From contig NZ_JADJNN010000002.1 of the NCBI RefSeq assembly GCF_016714285.1, forward strand, positions 395,001 to 459,000: a stretch of 64,000 nucleotides of DNA, given 5' to 3'. The translations under genes were made by a program, and so were the position numbers. The notes beneath the pieces were generated by a model that made no database searches, was not told where the DNA came from, and saw only the letters and a program-made list of their open reading frames with translations. This document shows, piece by piece, positions 39,564-47,078 of this stretch. The stretch is from Nannocystis sp. GTDB taxonomy: Bacteria; Myxococcota_A; Polyangia; Nannocystales; Nannocystaceae. The first letter of the stretch is position 1. Each line of letters begins with the position of its first letter.

Positions 39564-41503
39564 GTGCGCACCTCCAGCCGAGCCTGCAGCTCGCCGAGCA
39601 GCGCGACCGCGTCGCCGCCGAGCTGCACGAACAGGTCGACGCCCGCGGCCTGCATCGCCTCCACCAGTTCCTTCGGCCGCCCCGCGAGCAGCACCACCGC
39701 GGCCCCGGCGGCCCGCAGCGCCGGCACCAGCCGCGGCACCGCGTCGGCATACACCGCGTCGGCCGAGCAGATCACCGCGACCCGCGACCCGCTCGCCGCG
39801 AACTGCCGCGCCACCTCGTCCACGCCGAGCGCCCCCGCCGTCTCGACCGCCACGAGTCCGCCGACCGCGAAGTAGGCGCGACAGAACTCGACCCGCCCGC
39901 GCCACTGCGCCGGCTCGCCCACGGCCACCAGCGCCACCGTCTCGCCCGTCGCCCGCGCCCGCAGCCGCTCGAAGGGCTCCGACAGCCGCGCGCGCGCCAG
40001 CGCCGTCACCTGCTCGCGCGCCGGCCCCAGCCGCACCCGAACACCTGTCCCTTCGGACAGCTCACGAGCTGCATCGAGAATGTCAGCACCTGTCCCTTCA
40101 GACAGATCGTCGGTGAGTCGATCCACGATCGCCGTCGCCCCGGTGCTGCGCTCGTGCGCCGCCGCGAAGCGGCTGACCCCGACGATCGGCAAGCGCACGC
40201 TCGCGACCGCCTGGGCCTGGACCTTCGCCGTCTCGGCGGCCCAGCCCTGCACCAGCCCGGCGCGTAGCGCCGCCGCCATCCCGCCCGCGGCCTCGATCGC
40301 CTGGAAGCGGGCCCAGCCGGCGCGCGCCAGCTGGTCGCTCAGCGCCTCGACGTAGCCGGAGCCGCCGGCCGGGTCGGCCACGCGACCGAGGTGCGCCTCC
40401 TCGGCGAGCACGAGCTGGGTGTTGACGGCCATGCGCCGACCGAGCTCGCCCGGCTCGCCGAACGCCGCGTCCATCGCCGTCGTGGCGATCGAGTCGGCCC
40501 CGCCGATCGCCGCCGCAAAAGTCTCGCCGGTGCCGCGCAACAACCCCACCCATGGATCGATGGTCGTCCGCTCGCGCCACGAGCCGCGGACGTGCAGGTG
40601 CATGCGCTGGGCCGCCGCGTCGCCGCCACAGGCCGCGACGAGCCGCGCCCACGTCAGCCGGATCGCGCGCAGCTTGGCGATCTCGAGGAACAGGTCGCGC
40701 CCCACCGCCACCGCGAAGCCGAGCTGCCCGGCCGCCGCCGCCACACCCAGACCCCCCGCGACCAGCGCGCGCAGATACGCCGCCCCGGTCGCCAGCAACG
40801 CCGCGATCTGGTCGGCGCAGGTCGCCCCGGCCTCCTGATACGCGCCGACGTCGACCAGCGCCGTGCGCAGCCCCGGCGCCGCTGCCAGGGCCCAACCTGT
40901 CACATGCGACATGTCCTGCAGGGCATGTTCGATCGACCAGCCCAGCGCGCCGCGCCGCGCCAGCGCCCCGAGCGGGTCGCAGCCCAGGAGCCCCGTGAAC
41001 GGCTTGGATGAGCCCGCGAGCCAGCCCGCGATCGTTCGCCCCGCGGCGCCGATCGCCAGAGTCAGCGGCGTGCCCGGCTCGATCGCCGCCCGCAGCATGC
41101 CGAGCTCGTCCGCGTCGCGCAGCACGACCCCGTGGCGGCCGACCGGCGGCGGGGCCCCGCTGACCCCGGCCGCCAGTCGCTCGTCGATCTCGATCCACGT
41201 CGCCTGTGCCCCGCGTCCACGGTCGGCGGCGATCGCCGCCGCCGCGTCCGCGACCGCCGGCTGGCGATACTCCGGGCACACCGCCCAGCTCGCGCGCGCC
41301 AGCAGCAGCTCGCGCCCCGGCAGCGCCGTCGGCTCGGCGGAGTACAGCGGCTCGATGCGTAGGCCCTCGGCGCTGCGCGTGGTCAGGCGCTCGAGCGGCG
41401 CCCCCTGCAGCTCCTTCAAGGCCTGCGCGCGCCAGGCCTCCAGCGCCTGCGCGCGCGCGGCCGACTCGGGCACACTCGCGATGATGGAAGCGTCAGGGTT
41501 CAC
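39560..41503 (-). CDS. mutA: Methylmalonyl-CoA mutase, small subunit
   Basis: 647 residues, GTG start. It resembles the large subunit throughout (IDPWVGLLRGTGETF, GRVADPAGGSGYVEAL) but lacks the DxHxxG cobalamin motif, as MutA normally does. It forms the heterodimer with MutB. The stretch DLSEGTGADILDAARELSEG contains two almost identical hexapeptides, each encoded by a dispersed palindrome (40046, 40091). A third locus with three palindromes in tandem is at 40898. The promoter must lie in the 58-bp gap to the divergent pentapeptide gene. Confidence 0.93.
   Translation of the reverse strand: MNPDASIIASVPESAARAQALEAWRAQALKELQGAPLERLTTRSAEGLRIEPLYSAEPTALPGRELLLARASWAVCPEYRQPAVADAAAAIAADRGRGAQATWIEIDERLAAGVSGAPPPVGRHGVVLRDADELGMLRAAIEPGTPLTLAIGAAGRTIAGWLAGSSKPFTGLLGCDPLGALARRGALGWSIEHALQDMSHVTGWALAAAPGLRTALVDVGAYQEAGATCADQIAALLATGAAYLRALVAGGLGVAAAAGQLGFAVAVGRDLFLEIAKLRAIRLTWARLVAACGGDAAAQRMHLHVRGSWRERTTIDPWVGLLRGTGETFAAAIGGADSIATTAMDAAFGEPGELGRRMAVNTQLVLAEEAHLGRVADPAGGSGYVEALSDQLARAGWARFQAIEAAGGMAAALRAGLVQGWAAETAKVQAQAVASVRLPIVGVSRFAAAHERSTGATAIVDRLTDDLSEGTGADILDAARELSEGTGVRVRLGPAREQVTALARARLSEPFERLRARATGETVALVAVGEPAQWRGRVEFCRAYFAVGGLVAVETAGALGVDEVARQFAASGSRVAVICSADAVYADAVPRLVPALRAAGAAVVLLAGRPKELVEAMQAAGVDLFVQLGGDAVALLGELQARLEVRT
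40043..40106. repeat. Two dispersed palindromes 45 bp apart in mutA
   Basis: Perfect TGTCC-CTTC-GGACA at 40046 and TGTCC-CTTC-AGACA at 40091. The spacer CTTC is identical and both are preceded by CACC, so the pair looks like a duplication. Confidence 0.82.
40898..40939. repeat. Three tandem palindromes in exact 14-bp register
   Basis: TGTCA-CATG-CGACA, TGTCC-TGCA-GGGCA, TGTTC-GATC-GACCA follow one another without gaps over 42 bp. The copies are worn but the register is exact. Confidence 0.62.
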
Positions 41504-41561
41504 GGCGCCGCGATGATACGCCGGCCCCGGCGATGCAGCTATAGTGCGGCCCCGCCGGGCC

Positions 41562-43376
41562 ATGACCAACGAACCCACGCCGCCCTCCTCCACGCCTCCC
41601 TCGCCCGACGGTCGGCCGCCGCAAGCCACGGTGGTCGGTCATCCGCCGCAGCCGGGCTTCGTGCCCGCGTCGGGGCATCCGCCGCCGGGCAGCTTCGTGC
41701 CCGCGGGTGGCGGTCCAGCGCAGCCGGGAGCCTTCGTGCCGCCCGGCGGTTTCGTGCAACCCGGCAACGTCGTGCAACCCGGCAACGTCGTGCACGCCGC
41801 TCCGCAGCCCGTGTACCCGCCGCAGCCCGTGTATCCGCCGCAGCCGGCCTACTCGCCGCCCGAGCCGCGCCCGCCAGCACCTGTCCCTTCGGCCAGCAAG
41901 CCGTTTCGTCCCTCGCGCAACCCGATCGTCCGCCTGATCTTGTGGTTCACCGAGCCCTCGATGCTCAAGGGCATGGCGCTCGGCGTCGTGTTCGCGCTGG
42001 TGATCTCGGTCGCCTTCAAGCTCGAGTCGATGTGGTTCGTGGTCAGCAGCATGGTCACGCTGGTCCTGACCTGCCTGCTCGGCATTCTCATCGGCAACTA
42101 CGTGTTCGAGCGCCGGCGCAAGCGCCTGCAGGCCCACGGCATGGCGATGCTGCGCGAGGCCGGCAGCGAGCTGCCCGGGCTCAGCCAGCGGCTCATGGCG
42201 ATGCTGTGGAGCCGCGACCTCGCGGCCCTGCCGGAGGTGTGGGAGCACCTGCGACGGCTCCGCCCCGCCGCCGAGGAGATCGCCGGCCTCTCGGTCGCCG
42301 CGGTGTTCCGCGTCATGGCCATGAGCACCCTCTTCGCCGTGCTCGGCGGCGCGATCAGCTTCGCCGTGTTCCTCACCTCATACATGCAGGTCGAGCGGAT
42401 GGACGCGCAGAACCAGCTCATCGAGCGCCAGCTCCAGCAGACCGACCGACAGATGGCGCTCGACGATCAGCAGCAGAAGATCGCCGTCGCCCTCAGCATC
42501 GCCGAGCGCCGCCAGGCCACCGCCCGCGAGATCCTCGGCGTCATCAACAGCGACCGCTCGCCCGCGCAGGACGGCAAGCGCGGGCTCAGCACGACGACCG
42601 CCAACCTCATCACGATCGCGATCTCCCAGCTGGCGCCGTACCGGGGCGTCAACGCCGACTTCGTCACCGGCGAGAACACCCTCTCCGCCGAGCTCCGCAG
42701 CCCCGAGCAGGAGCAGCTGGTCCGCTACCTCGCCGCCGCCAACGTCGACTTCAGCGACATCGACCTCTCGCCCGCTTACCTCGCGCACATCCAGATCTCC
42801 GGCGCCGACCTCTCGCGGATCCAGCTCCCGCGGGTGCGCATGCCCAGCGCCACCATGTACGACGCTCGCCTGCCCGGCGCCAACCTCGTCGGCACCGACC
42901 TGTCGCTCAGCCTGCTCGCGCGCAGCGACTTCACGGCCGCCAACATGGCGAGCGCCGTGCTCCACCGGGCCAACCTCACCGACGCCGTGCTCGCCGAGGC
43001 CAACCTCACCAACGCCGACCTCAGCGGCGCGGTCCTCAAGAAGGCCGTGTTCAAGCAGACCCAGCTCGCCGGCGCGTTGCTTCACGGCGCCAACCTGGCC
43101 CAGGCCGACCTGACCAGCGCCGACATCAGTGAGGCCGACCTCGCCCTCGCCGACCTCGAGTCCGCCACGCTGCCTGCGGTGCCGACGGTCCGCAACGCCG
43201 GCTTCTGGTGGCTCGGCGTCTATGCCCCCGAATACGCCGCCAAGCTCGGCCTGAACGACGCCGCCCAGCAGCGCAACCGCGACGCGCTCGCCCGCCTGCG
43301 CGCCGCCCCCGACGCAGCCGGCGTCACGGCGGTCGTGCAGGAGCTCAAGGCCGCTGCTCCCAGCGCGCCCAACTGA
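41562..43376 (+). CDS. Membrane protein with Pro-rich N terminus and C-terminal pentapeptide repeats
   Basis: 604 residues. A Pro/Gln/Val-rich N terminus (to about residue 120) contains QPVYPP repeats. Three hydrophobic segments follow (near GMALGVVFALVISVAF, VSSMVTLVLTCLLGILI and MSTLFAVLGGAISFAVFL). A helical region ends in a heptad-like QLIERQLQQTDRQ. From about residue 390 to 535 are pentapeptide repeats of A(D/N)Lxx form (ANLTDAVLAEANLTNADLSG), which fold as a quadrilateral beta-helix. Such domains act as protein-protein scaffolds. Function here is unknown. It is divergent from mutA with 58 bp between; TATAGT lies 16 bases before ATG. A palindrome lies at 41882. Confidence 0.83.
   Translation: MTNEPTPPSSTPPSPDGRPPQATVVGHPPQPGFVPASGHPPPGSFVPAGGGPAQPGAFVPPGGFVQPGNVVQPGNVVHAAPQPVYPPQPVYPPQPAYSPPEPRPPAPVPSASKPFRPSRNPIVRLILWFTEPSMLKGMALGVVFALVISVAFKLESMWFVVSSMVTLVLTCLLGILIGNYVFERRRKRLQAHGMAMLREAGSELPGLSQRLMAMLWSRDLAALPEVWEHLRRLRPAAEEIAGLSVAAVFRVMAMSTLFAVLGGAISFAVFLTSYMQVERMDAQNQLIERQLQQTDRQMALDDQQQKIAVALSIAERRQATAREILGVINSDRSPAQDGKRGLSTTTANLITIAISQLAPYRGVNADFVTGENTLSAELRSPEQEQLVRYLAAANVDFSDIDLSPAYLAHIQISGADLSRIQLPRVRMPSATMYDARLPGANLVGTDLSLSLLARSDFTAANMASAVLHRANLTDAVLAEANLTNADLSGAVLKKAVFKQTQLAGALLHGANLAQADLTSADISEADLALADLESATLPAVPTVRNAGFWWLGVYAPEYAAKLGLNDAAQQRNRDALARLRAAPDAAGVTAVVQELKAAAPSAPN
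41880..41896. repeat. Dispersed palindrome TGTCC-CTTC-GGCCA
   Basis: One mismatch, spacer CTTC as in the two mutA copies, again preceded by CACC; in the Pro-rich linker of the pentapeptide protein. Confidence 0.7.
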
Positions 43377-43378
43377 TC

Positions 43379-44176
43379 TCAGCCGCTGCCGAGCCGCGGG
43401 AACACGCGGCGCGCGTTGGCGGTGGTCGCCGCGGCCAGCTCTACCGCCGCCTCGCCGCGGCAGGCCGCGATCGCGTGGACCACGTGCGGCAGGAAGGCCG
43501 GCTCGTTGCGCCCGTCGGCGGGCTTGGGTCGGAGGTCGCGTGGGGTCAGGAAGGGCGCGTCGGTCTCGACCAGCAGGCGCGTGCGGTCGATCTGCTTGAC
43601 CAGCGCGCGCAGGTGTTGTCCGCGGCGCTCGTCGCAGATCCACCCGGTGATGCCGATGTTGTAGCCGCGGCGCAGGTACTGTTGCAGCGTCGGCGCGTCG
43701 CCGGTGAAGCAGTGCACCACGACCGTCTCGGGCGCCGGTCGCTCCGCGTCGAGCACCTCGAGGAAGGCCGCGGCCGCGTCGCGCTCGTGCAGGAACAGCG
43801 GCAGCTCCAGCTCCTTCGCCAGCGCGACCTGGCGACGAAACCACTCGACCTGGACCGGCCGCGGCGAGAAGTCGCGGTTGAAGTCGAGGCCGCACTCGCC
43901 GATCGCCACCACCGCCGGGCGCGCCGCCAGCGAGCGCAGCGCGGCGATCGTCGTGTTGTCGCAGCGGGCCGCGTCGTGCGGGTGGACGCCCGCCGTGGCG
44001 AACAGGACGCCCGGTCGCCGGCCGCTCAGGGCCAGCGCCTCCTGGCTGCCGCGCACGTTGGTGCCGGTGCAGATCATCGTGCGCACGCCGGACTTGAGGG
44101 CGCGCTCGATCACCGCCTCGCGGTCGGCCGCGAACGATCGATGGCCGAGATTCACCCCGATGTCGACGAGCTCCAT
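43379..44176 (-). CDS. tatD: TatD-family 3'-5' DNase
   Basis: 265 residues, the family length. MELVDIGVNLGHRSF gives the first metal site in a shortened form, then GVHPHDA, VAIGECGLDFN, FLHERDA, VVHCFTGD and LLVETDAPFLTP. TatD enzymes are Mg-dependent 3'-5' exonucleases acting on DNA and RNA. It starts 134 bp downstream of the last RNA element of the Ro60 locus on the same strand, so it could be the next gene in that unit; this is positional inference. Its stop is 2 bp from the convergent pentapeptide gene. Confidence 0.92.
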   Translation of the reverse strand: MELVDIGVNLGHRSFAADREAVIERALKSGVRTMICTGTNVRGSQEALALSGRRPGVLFATAGVHPHDAARCDNTTIAALRSLAARPAVVAIGECGLDFNRDFSPRPVQVEWFRRQVALAKELELPLFLHERDAAAAFLEVLDAERPAPETVVVHCFTGDAPTLQQYLRRGYNIGITGWICDERRGQHLRALVKQIDRTRLLVETDAPFLTPRDLRPKPADGRNEPAFLPHVVHAIAACRGEAAVELAAATTANARRVFPRLGSG

Positions 44177-44310
44177 GGCCGCGGCAGGATAACTCACTTG
44201 GGCCAGGACCACGAGAGCTCGCGCTCGCCGTGGGGCCATCGCTGTTGGGCGAAGGCCCCGCGGCGAGCCCTGCCGCGCGATGTCGAGGCCGTGCACACGT
44301 GACGGCGCCG

Positions 44311-44460
44311 GGAAAAGGTGACCGCGACGAGGGTGGGCGAAACATTCGTGCTCTACCGTTGAGCTACCGCCCCACAAGTCGATCGTGGGAATGGAGCGGC
44401 CCGGGGTCGAACCGGGATCCCGTCTGCTTAAAGATGTAGTTTCGCCCGCATTCGCGGTCA
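44311..44460 (-). ncRNA. Probable Y RNA (YrlA-like) with tRNA-like module
   Basis: Outer helix TGACCGCGA/TCGCGGTCA (9 bp, 44460-44452 with 44327-44319); internal loop ATGC opposite ACCCTCG; inner helix GGGCGAAAC/GTTTCGCCC (9 bp). Inside the loop is a tRNA-like domain in permuted order: T arm CCCGG-TTCGACC-CCGGG, acceptor strand CCGCTCC, a 19-base linker, acceptor strand GGGGCGG, TA, D arm GCTC-AACGGTA-GAGC. The acceptor strands pair 7/7, with a G-U at the third pair as in alanine tRNAs. A U-rich tail (CCTTTT) follows. Bacterial Y RNAs have this architecture: a Ro60-binding helix plus a tRNA mimic. It lies downstream of a Ro60 gene on the same strand. Confidence 0.82.
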
Positions 44461-44528
44461 AAGTCGAAAGGTGCCACGACGAGGATTGCGGGTGACATGA
44501 ACCTTGTAGTCACCCGCGCATTCGTGGC
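44461..44528 (-). ncRNA. Probable short Y RNA, no tRNA-like module
   Basis: Same design as its neighbour: outer helix GCCACGA/TCGTGGC (7 bp), ATGC on the 5' side, AATCCTCG on the 3' side, inner helix GCGGGTGAC/GTCACCCGC (9 bp, perfect), loop starting TACA (12 bases), then tail ACCTTTCG. Both helices differ in sequence from the other two units while pairing is kept, so the similarity is structural rather than copy-paste. It abuts both neighbours with no spacer. Confidence 0.7.
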
Positions 44529-44598
44529 GGGTCGCGACGAGATTTCACCGGGACGCGGTATCGTGAAAGGATGTAGTCCCGGCGAGCATTCGCGGCCC
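44529..44598 (-). ncRNA. Probable short Y RNA, first unit after Ro60
   Basis: Outer helix GGGCCGCGA/TCGCGACCC (8 of 9 pairs, one C-A), ATGC on the 5' side, AATCTCG on the 3' side, inner helix TCGCCGGGAC/GTCCCGGTGA (10 pairs including one G-U), loop of 21 bases starting TACA. It begins 27 bp after the Ro60 stop codon, so it may be made by processing of the same transcript. Confidence 0.68.
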
Positions 44599-44606
44599 AA
44601 ATCAGG

Positions 44607-44640
44607 GCCCTCGCCCAGTGCTAGTTTACAGGGCGAGGGC
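44607..44640 (-). terminator. 10-bp inverted repeat over the Ro60 stop codon
   Basis: Arms GCCCTCGCCC and GGGCGAGGGC with a 14-base loop containing the stop codon. No U-run follows on the minus strand, so it may be an attenuating or processing hairpin between Ro60 and the RNA units rather than a full terminator. Confidence 0.5.
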
Positions 44641-46188
44641 GTCGATCACCCCGACCCAGTGGTCGGGGCCGAGGCCGCCGCGGGCGAACGCGGCGACCAG
44701 CTCGAAGACGGCGTCGGAGAAGCCGCCCACGTTGAGGATGTCGGGCCGGTCCGGCGCCTGCACGGTCGCCGACGGCTGGACATCGATGCACACCAGCTTG
44801 GCCCGCGGGTTGCGGGCGCGGAAGGCCTCCCACTCGCGCATCACGCCCGTGGCCCGGCCGCGACCCTTCGCGTCGATCCACGACTCGTTGTCCGAGATGA
44901 AGATCACCAGGTCGCCCCGCGCCCTGCGCTCGTTGAGGGTGCGCAGCGGCACCGAACAGTCGGTGCCGCCCGAGGGCAGGCCGGCCAGCGTGGCCGCGTT
45001 CTTCATGACGCCCTCCGCCGCCTTGAGCTCGCAGCGGAGCACGCGGTCGTGGAAGGGCAGCAGCTCGGCGTCGCGGTTGCGGCGCAGGAACGCCGCGGCG
45101 ACCAGCGCCGCGACATCGATGCAGCGGACCTGCGTGGTCGCGCCCTTGCGGCGGCCCGTCACGGGCGAGTGCATCGAGCCCGAGACATCGGGCAGCAGAT
45201 AGACCTTGCCGTCGATCGCCGGCACGTTGGCGATCGCCGCCTCCATGGCGTCCTGCAGCGCCTCGCGGACGATCCGCGGGAGCTTGGGGTCGGCCTGCTT
45301 GTAGGCCATGAGCAGCTGGTAGGGGAAGGCGCGGGCGCGCTGGATCTGCTCCGGCGACGCGAGGCGCTGGGCGATCTTGCGGGTCAGCTTGGGATCGTCG
45401 AAGACCTCGTGGCGCAGGAAAGTGTTGAGATTCATCCGCGTCATCTGCCACGGCGCCCGCTCGGCGATCGTTCGCCACTGGTGCTTGTCGAGCGGCCGCG
45501 CGGTCAGCAGCTGAAACGGCAGGTCCGGCGGCGTGCGCGTGCGGCCAGCCTTGAAGTCCTCGAACTCGCGGACGGCCGCCGGCAGCTCGTCCGTCGCGTG
45601 GTCGCGGCCCAGCAACCAGGCGTACAGCGCCCGGCGAGCCGGCGTGTCCGGCAGCGGGTGCACCATCTTGACGATGTCGGCCAGCGAGGGCGAGTCGCCC
45701 ACGCTCGCCGCAAGCAGCTGCGCGTCGCTGCGATTCTTGAGCCAGCGCTGCACCGCCCGCTTGGGCCGCGAGCCCAGCGATCGCCGGCCGGTCGCGCCGG
45801 AGCGGACGATCTGCACGAAGTTGCGCAGCATCTTGCCGTTGTCGCAGATGCGATGAAACACGGCCTCGAACAGCGCGCCGTCGCGGGACGCCAGCACCGC
45901 CAGCAGCAGCGCCGGCGTGTCCTTCATGAAGCCCTGCTCGCGGGCGTAGACCGCCGCGCGCGCCACGAAGGGCGCCGGGGCCAGCAGCGCCAGCCGCTGC
46001 AGCTCCGCCAGCTGATCCTTCGCCGAGGCGTAGAAGGTGTTGCTGAGACAGCCGGTCGCCACGTACTGCGCCAGCGCCTGGGCGTCGCTGCGCTGGTAGG
46101 CCGCGCCGCCGGCCGCGTTGACGGCGTCCGTCGCCAGCGCGGGCCGCTTGCGCTTGAACAGGTTGGAGAAGAGGTCGACGTTGGCCAT
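44626..46188 (-). CDS. rsr: Ro60-like TROVE-domain RNA-binding protein
   Basis: 520 residues. The N-terminal two thirds form the HEAT-like TROVE ring (YVATGCLSNTFYASAKDQL, KDTPALLLAVLASRDG, RNFVQIVRSG, LNTFLRHEVF). The C-terminal vWA domain has the MIDAS motif DVSGSMHS near residue 333, then GGTDCSVPL and FISDNESW. Bacterial Ro60 orthologues bind Y RNA and the 3' ends of damaged RNA and steer exonucleases such as PNPase. ATG at 46188 has GGAG upstream; an earlier Met at 46221 is less supported. The three RNA units follow on the same strand. No rtcB/rtcA genes, frequent neighbours elsewhere, are present. Confidence 0.93.
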   Translation of the reverse strand: MANVDLFSNLFKRKRPALATDAVNAAGGAAYQRSDAQALAQYVATGCLSNTFYASAKDQLAELQRLALLAPAPFVARAAVYAREQGFMKDTPALLLAVLASRDGALFEAVFHRICDNGKMLRNFVQIVRSGATGRRSLGSRPKRAVQRWLKNRSDAQLLAASVGDSPSLADIVKMVHPLPDTPARRALYAWLLGRDHATDELPAAVREFEDFKAGRTRTPPDLPFQLLTARPLDKHQWRTIAERAPWQMTRMNLNTFLRHEVFDDPKLTRKIAQRLASPEQIQRARAFPYQLLMAYKQADPKLPRIVREALQDAMEAAIANVPAIDGKVYLLPDVSGSMHSPVTGRRKGATTQVRCIDVAALVAAAFLRRNRDAELLPFHDRVLRCELKAAEGVMKNAATLAGLPSGGTDCSVPLRTLNERRARGDLVIFISDNESWIDAKGRGRATGVMREWEAFRARNPRAKLVCIDVQPSATVQAPDRPDILNVGGFSDAVFELVAAFARGGLGPDHWVGVIDALAL

Positions 46189-46452
46189 GACGGGCGCTCC
46201 AGCGAGGCGGGCCGCGACCATCGCGGCGCCGATGCCAGGTCTGGAGAGCAGATCGCGGGCCGTCGAGAACTCAGGCGACGATGCACCATAATTTCAACGA
46301 CTTGGAAATGAGGCTGGCGGCCGTGCGAGGGATTTTCTGCGCCAGACATCGCCATATTTATCCAACCATCTAAGCCCGCAGAGCCCTTGGATGGGCGTGT
46401 ACGCGGGTATCGACGCTGGACATGGCGCGCGAGATCGCGCGATGCATGCGTC

Positions 46453-46850
46453 ATGCAGATCGACCACATTGGCATTGTCTCCGTCCCGGTCGCCGACCAG
46501 TCGCGCGCGCTGGCCTTCTACCGCGACGTGCTCGGCTTCGAGGTCCACCGCGACACCCCGATGGGCCCCGACATGCGGTGGATCAACGTGGGCCCGCCCG
46601 GCGCCCAGACGACCCTGACCCTGGTCACCTGGTTCGACACCATGCGCCCCGGCGGCGTGCAGGGCCTGCTGATCAACACCCGCGACATCGATAGCGACCG
46701 AACTGACGGGGGGGGAGATGAAGCAGGAACCGGGGGCCGCTAGGGTCAGGACCCCGACGGCACGGCTTCGTGCTGCGTCAGGGCCTGGCCGAGCTTGCCC
46801 TGCGGCCGCACAGGCAGCCCCTGCGCCCCGGGGATCTCCCATGCCGCAGC
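46453..46850 (+). pseudogene. Broken VOC (glyoxalase/bleomycin-resistance) family gene
   Basis: The N half MQIDHIGIVSVPVADQSRAL ... INTRDIDSDR is a normal VOC domain (metal His in QIDHIG). It then runs into an 8-G run and stops at 46743. Downstream, in a different frame, DPDG-GFVLRQGLAEL (about 46750-46800) is the usual VOC C-terminal strand. So the gene has a deletion and at least one frameshift, real or from sequencing error in the G-run. Function, if restored, would be a small-molecule lyase or dioxygenase. Confidence 0.6.
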
Positions 46851-47078
46851 GCCTCAGGTCCACGTCGCCGGTGCAGCCGGCACCGAGCTTGTGTTCAAGG
46901 CGCCTCCGACCTCGCGGCGGTGGCGGGCACGAAGACGAGATACAGTGAATATGAACAGGGCCCGGATGATTTTTTCGACCCGACCAACCCCCCCCAGTCA
47001 GGGGCTTTTCTGGGACGCAAGGGCTGGGCGCCTGAACGCCAGCCGCGAACCGCGGATCCTCCGGATCTCCGCCGTGCC
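46744..47078. other. 335-bp stretch without an intact gene
   Basis: Contains the shifted VOC remnant, then low-similarity sequence with an 8-C run near 46990 (AACCCCCCCCAGTC) and TTTTTT at 46971. The AT-rich patches and homopolymers differ from the rest of the window. No promoter or RNA structure could be supported. Confidence 0.5.

Noticed and set aside
41504..41561. Cobalamin riboswitch before mutA
   Set aside because: The 58-bp gap is far too short and no B12-box was seen.
44343..44441. Two separate truncated tRNA genes
   Set aside because: The two acceptor strands pair with each other 7/7, which is unlikely for unrelated fragments.
44335..44447. A permuted functional tRNA gene or a two-piece tmRNA
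   Set aside because: The halves do not give an anticodon stem, and no tag-peptide frame is evident. The position beside Ro60 and the two sister elements favour Y RNA. A permuted tRNA cannot be fully excluded without RNA data.
44311..44600. CRISPR array, attC sites or REP elements, suggested by the near 70-bp units
   Set aside because: The similarity is in nested helices rather than in a repeat sequence; there are no spacers, no cas genes, and no GTAG-headed simple hairpins or transposase.
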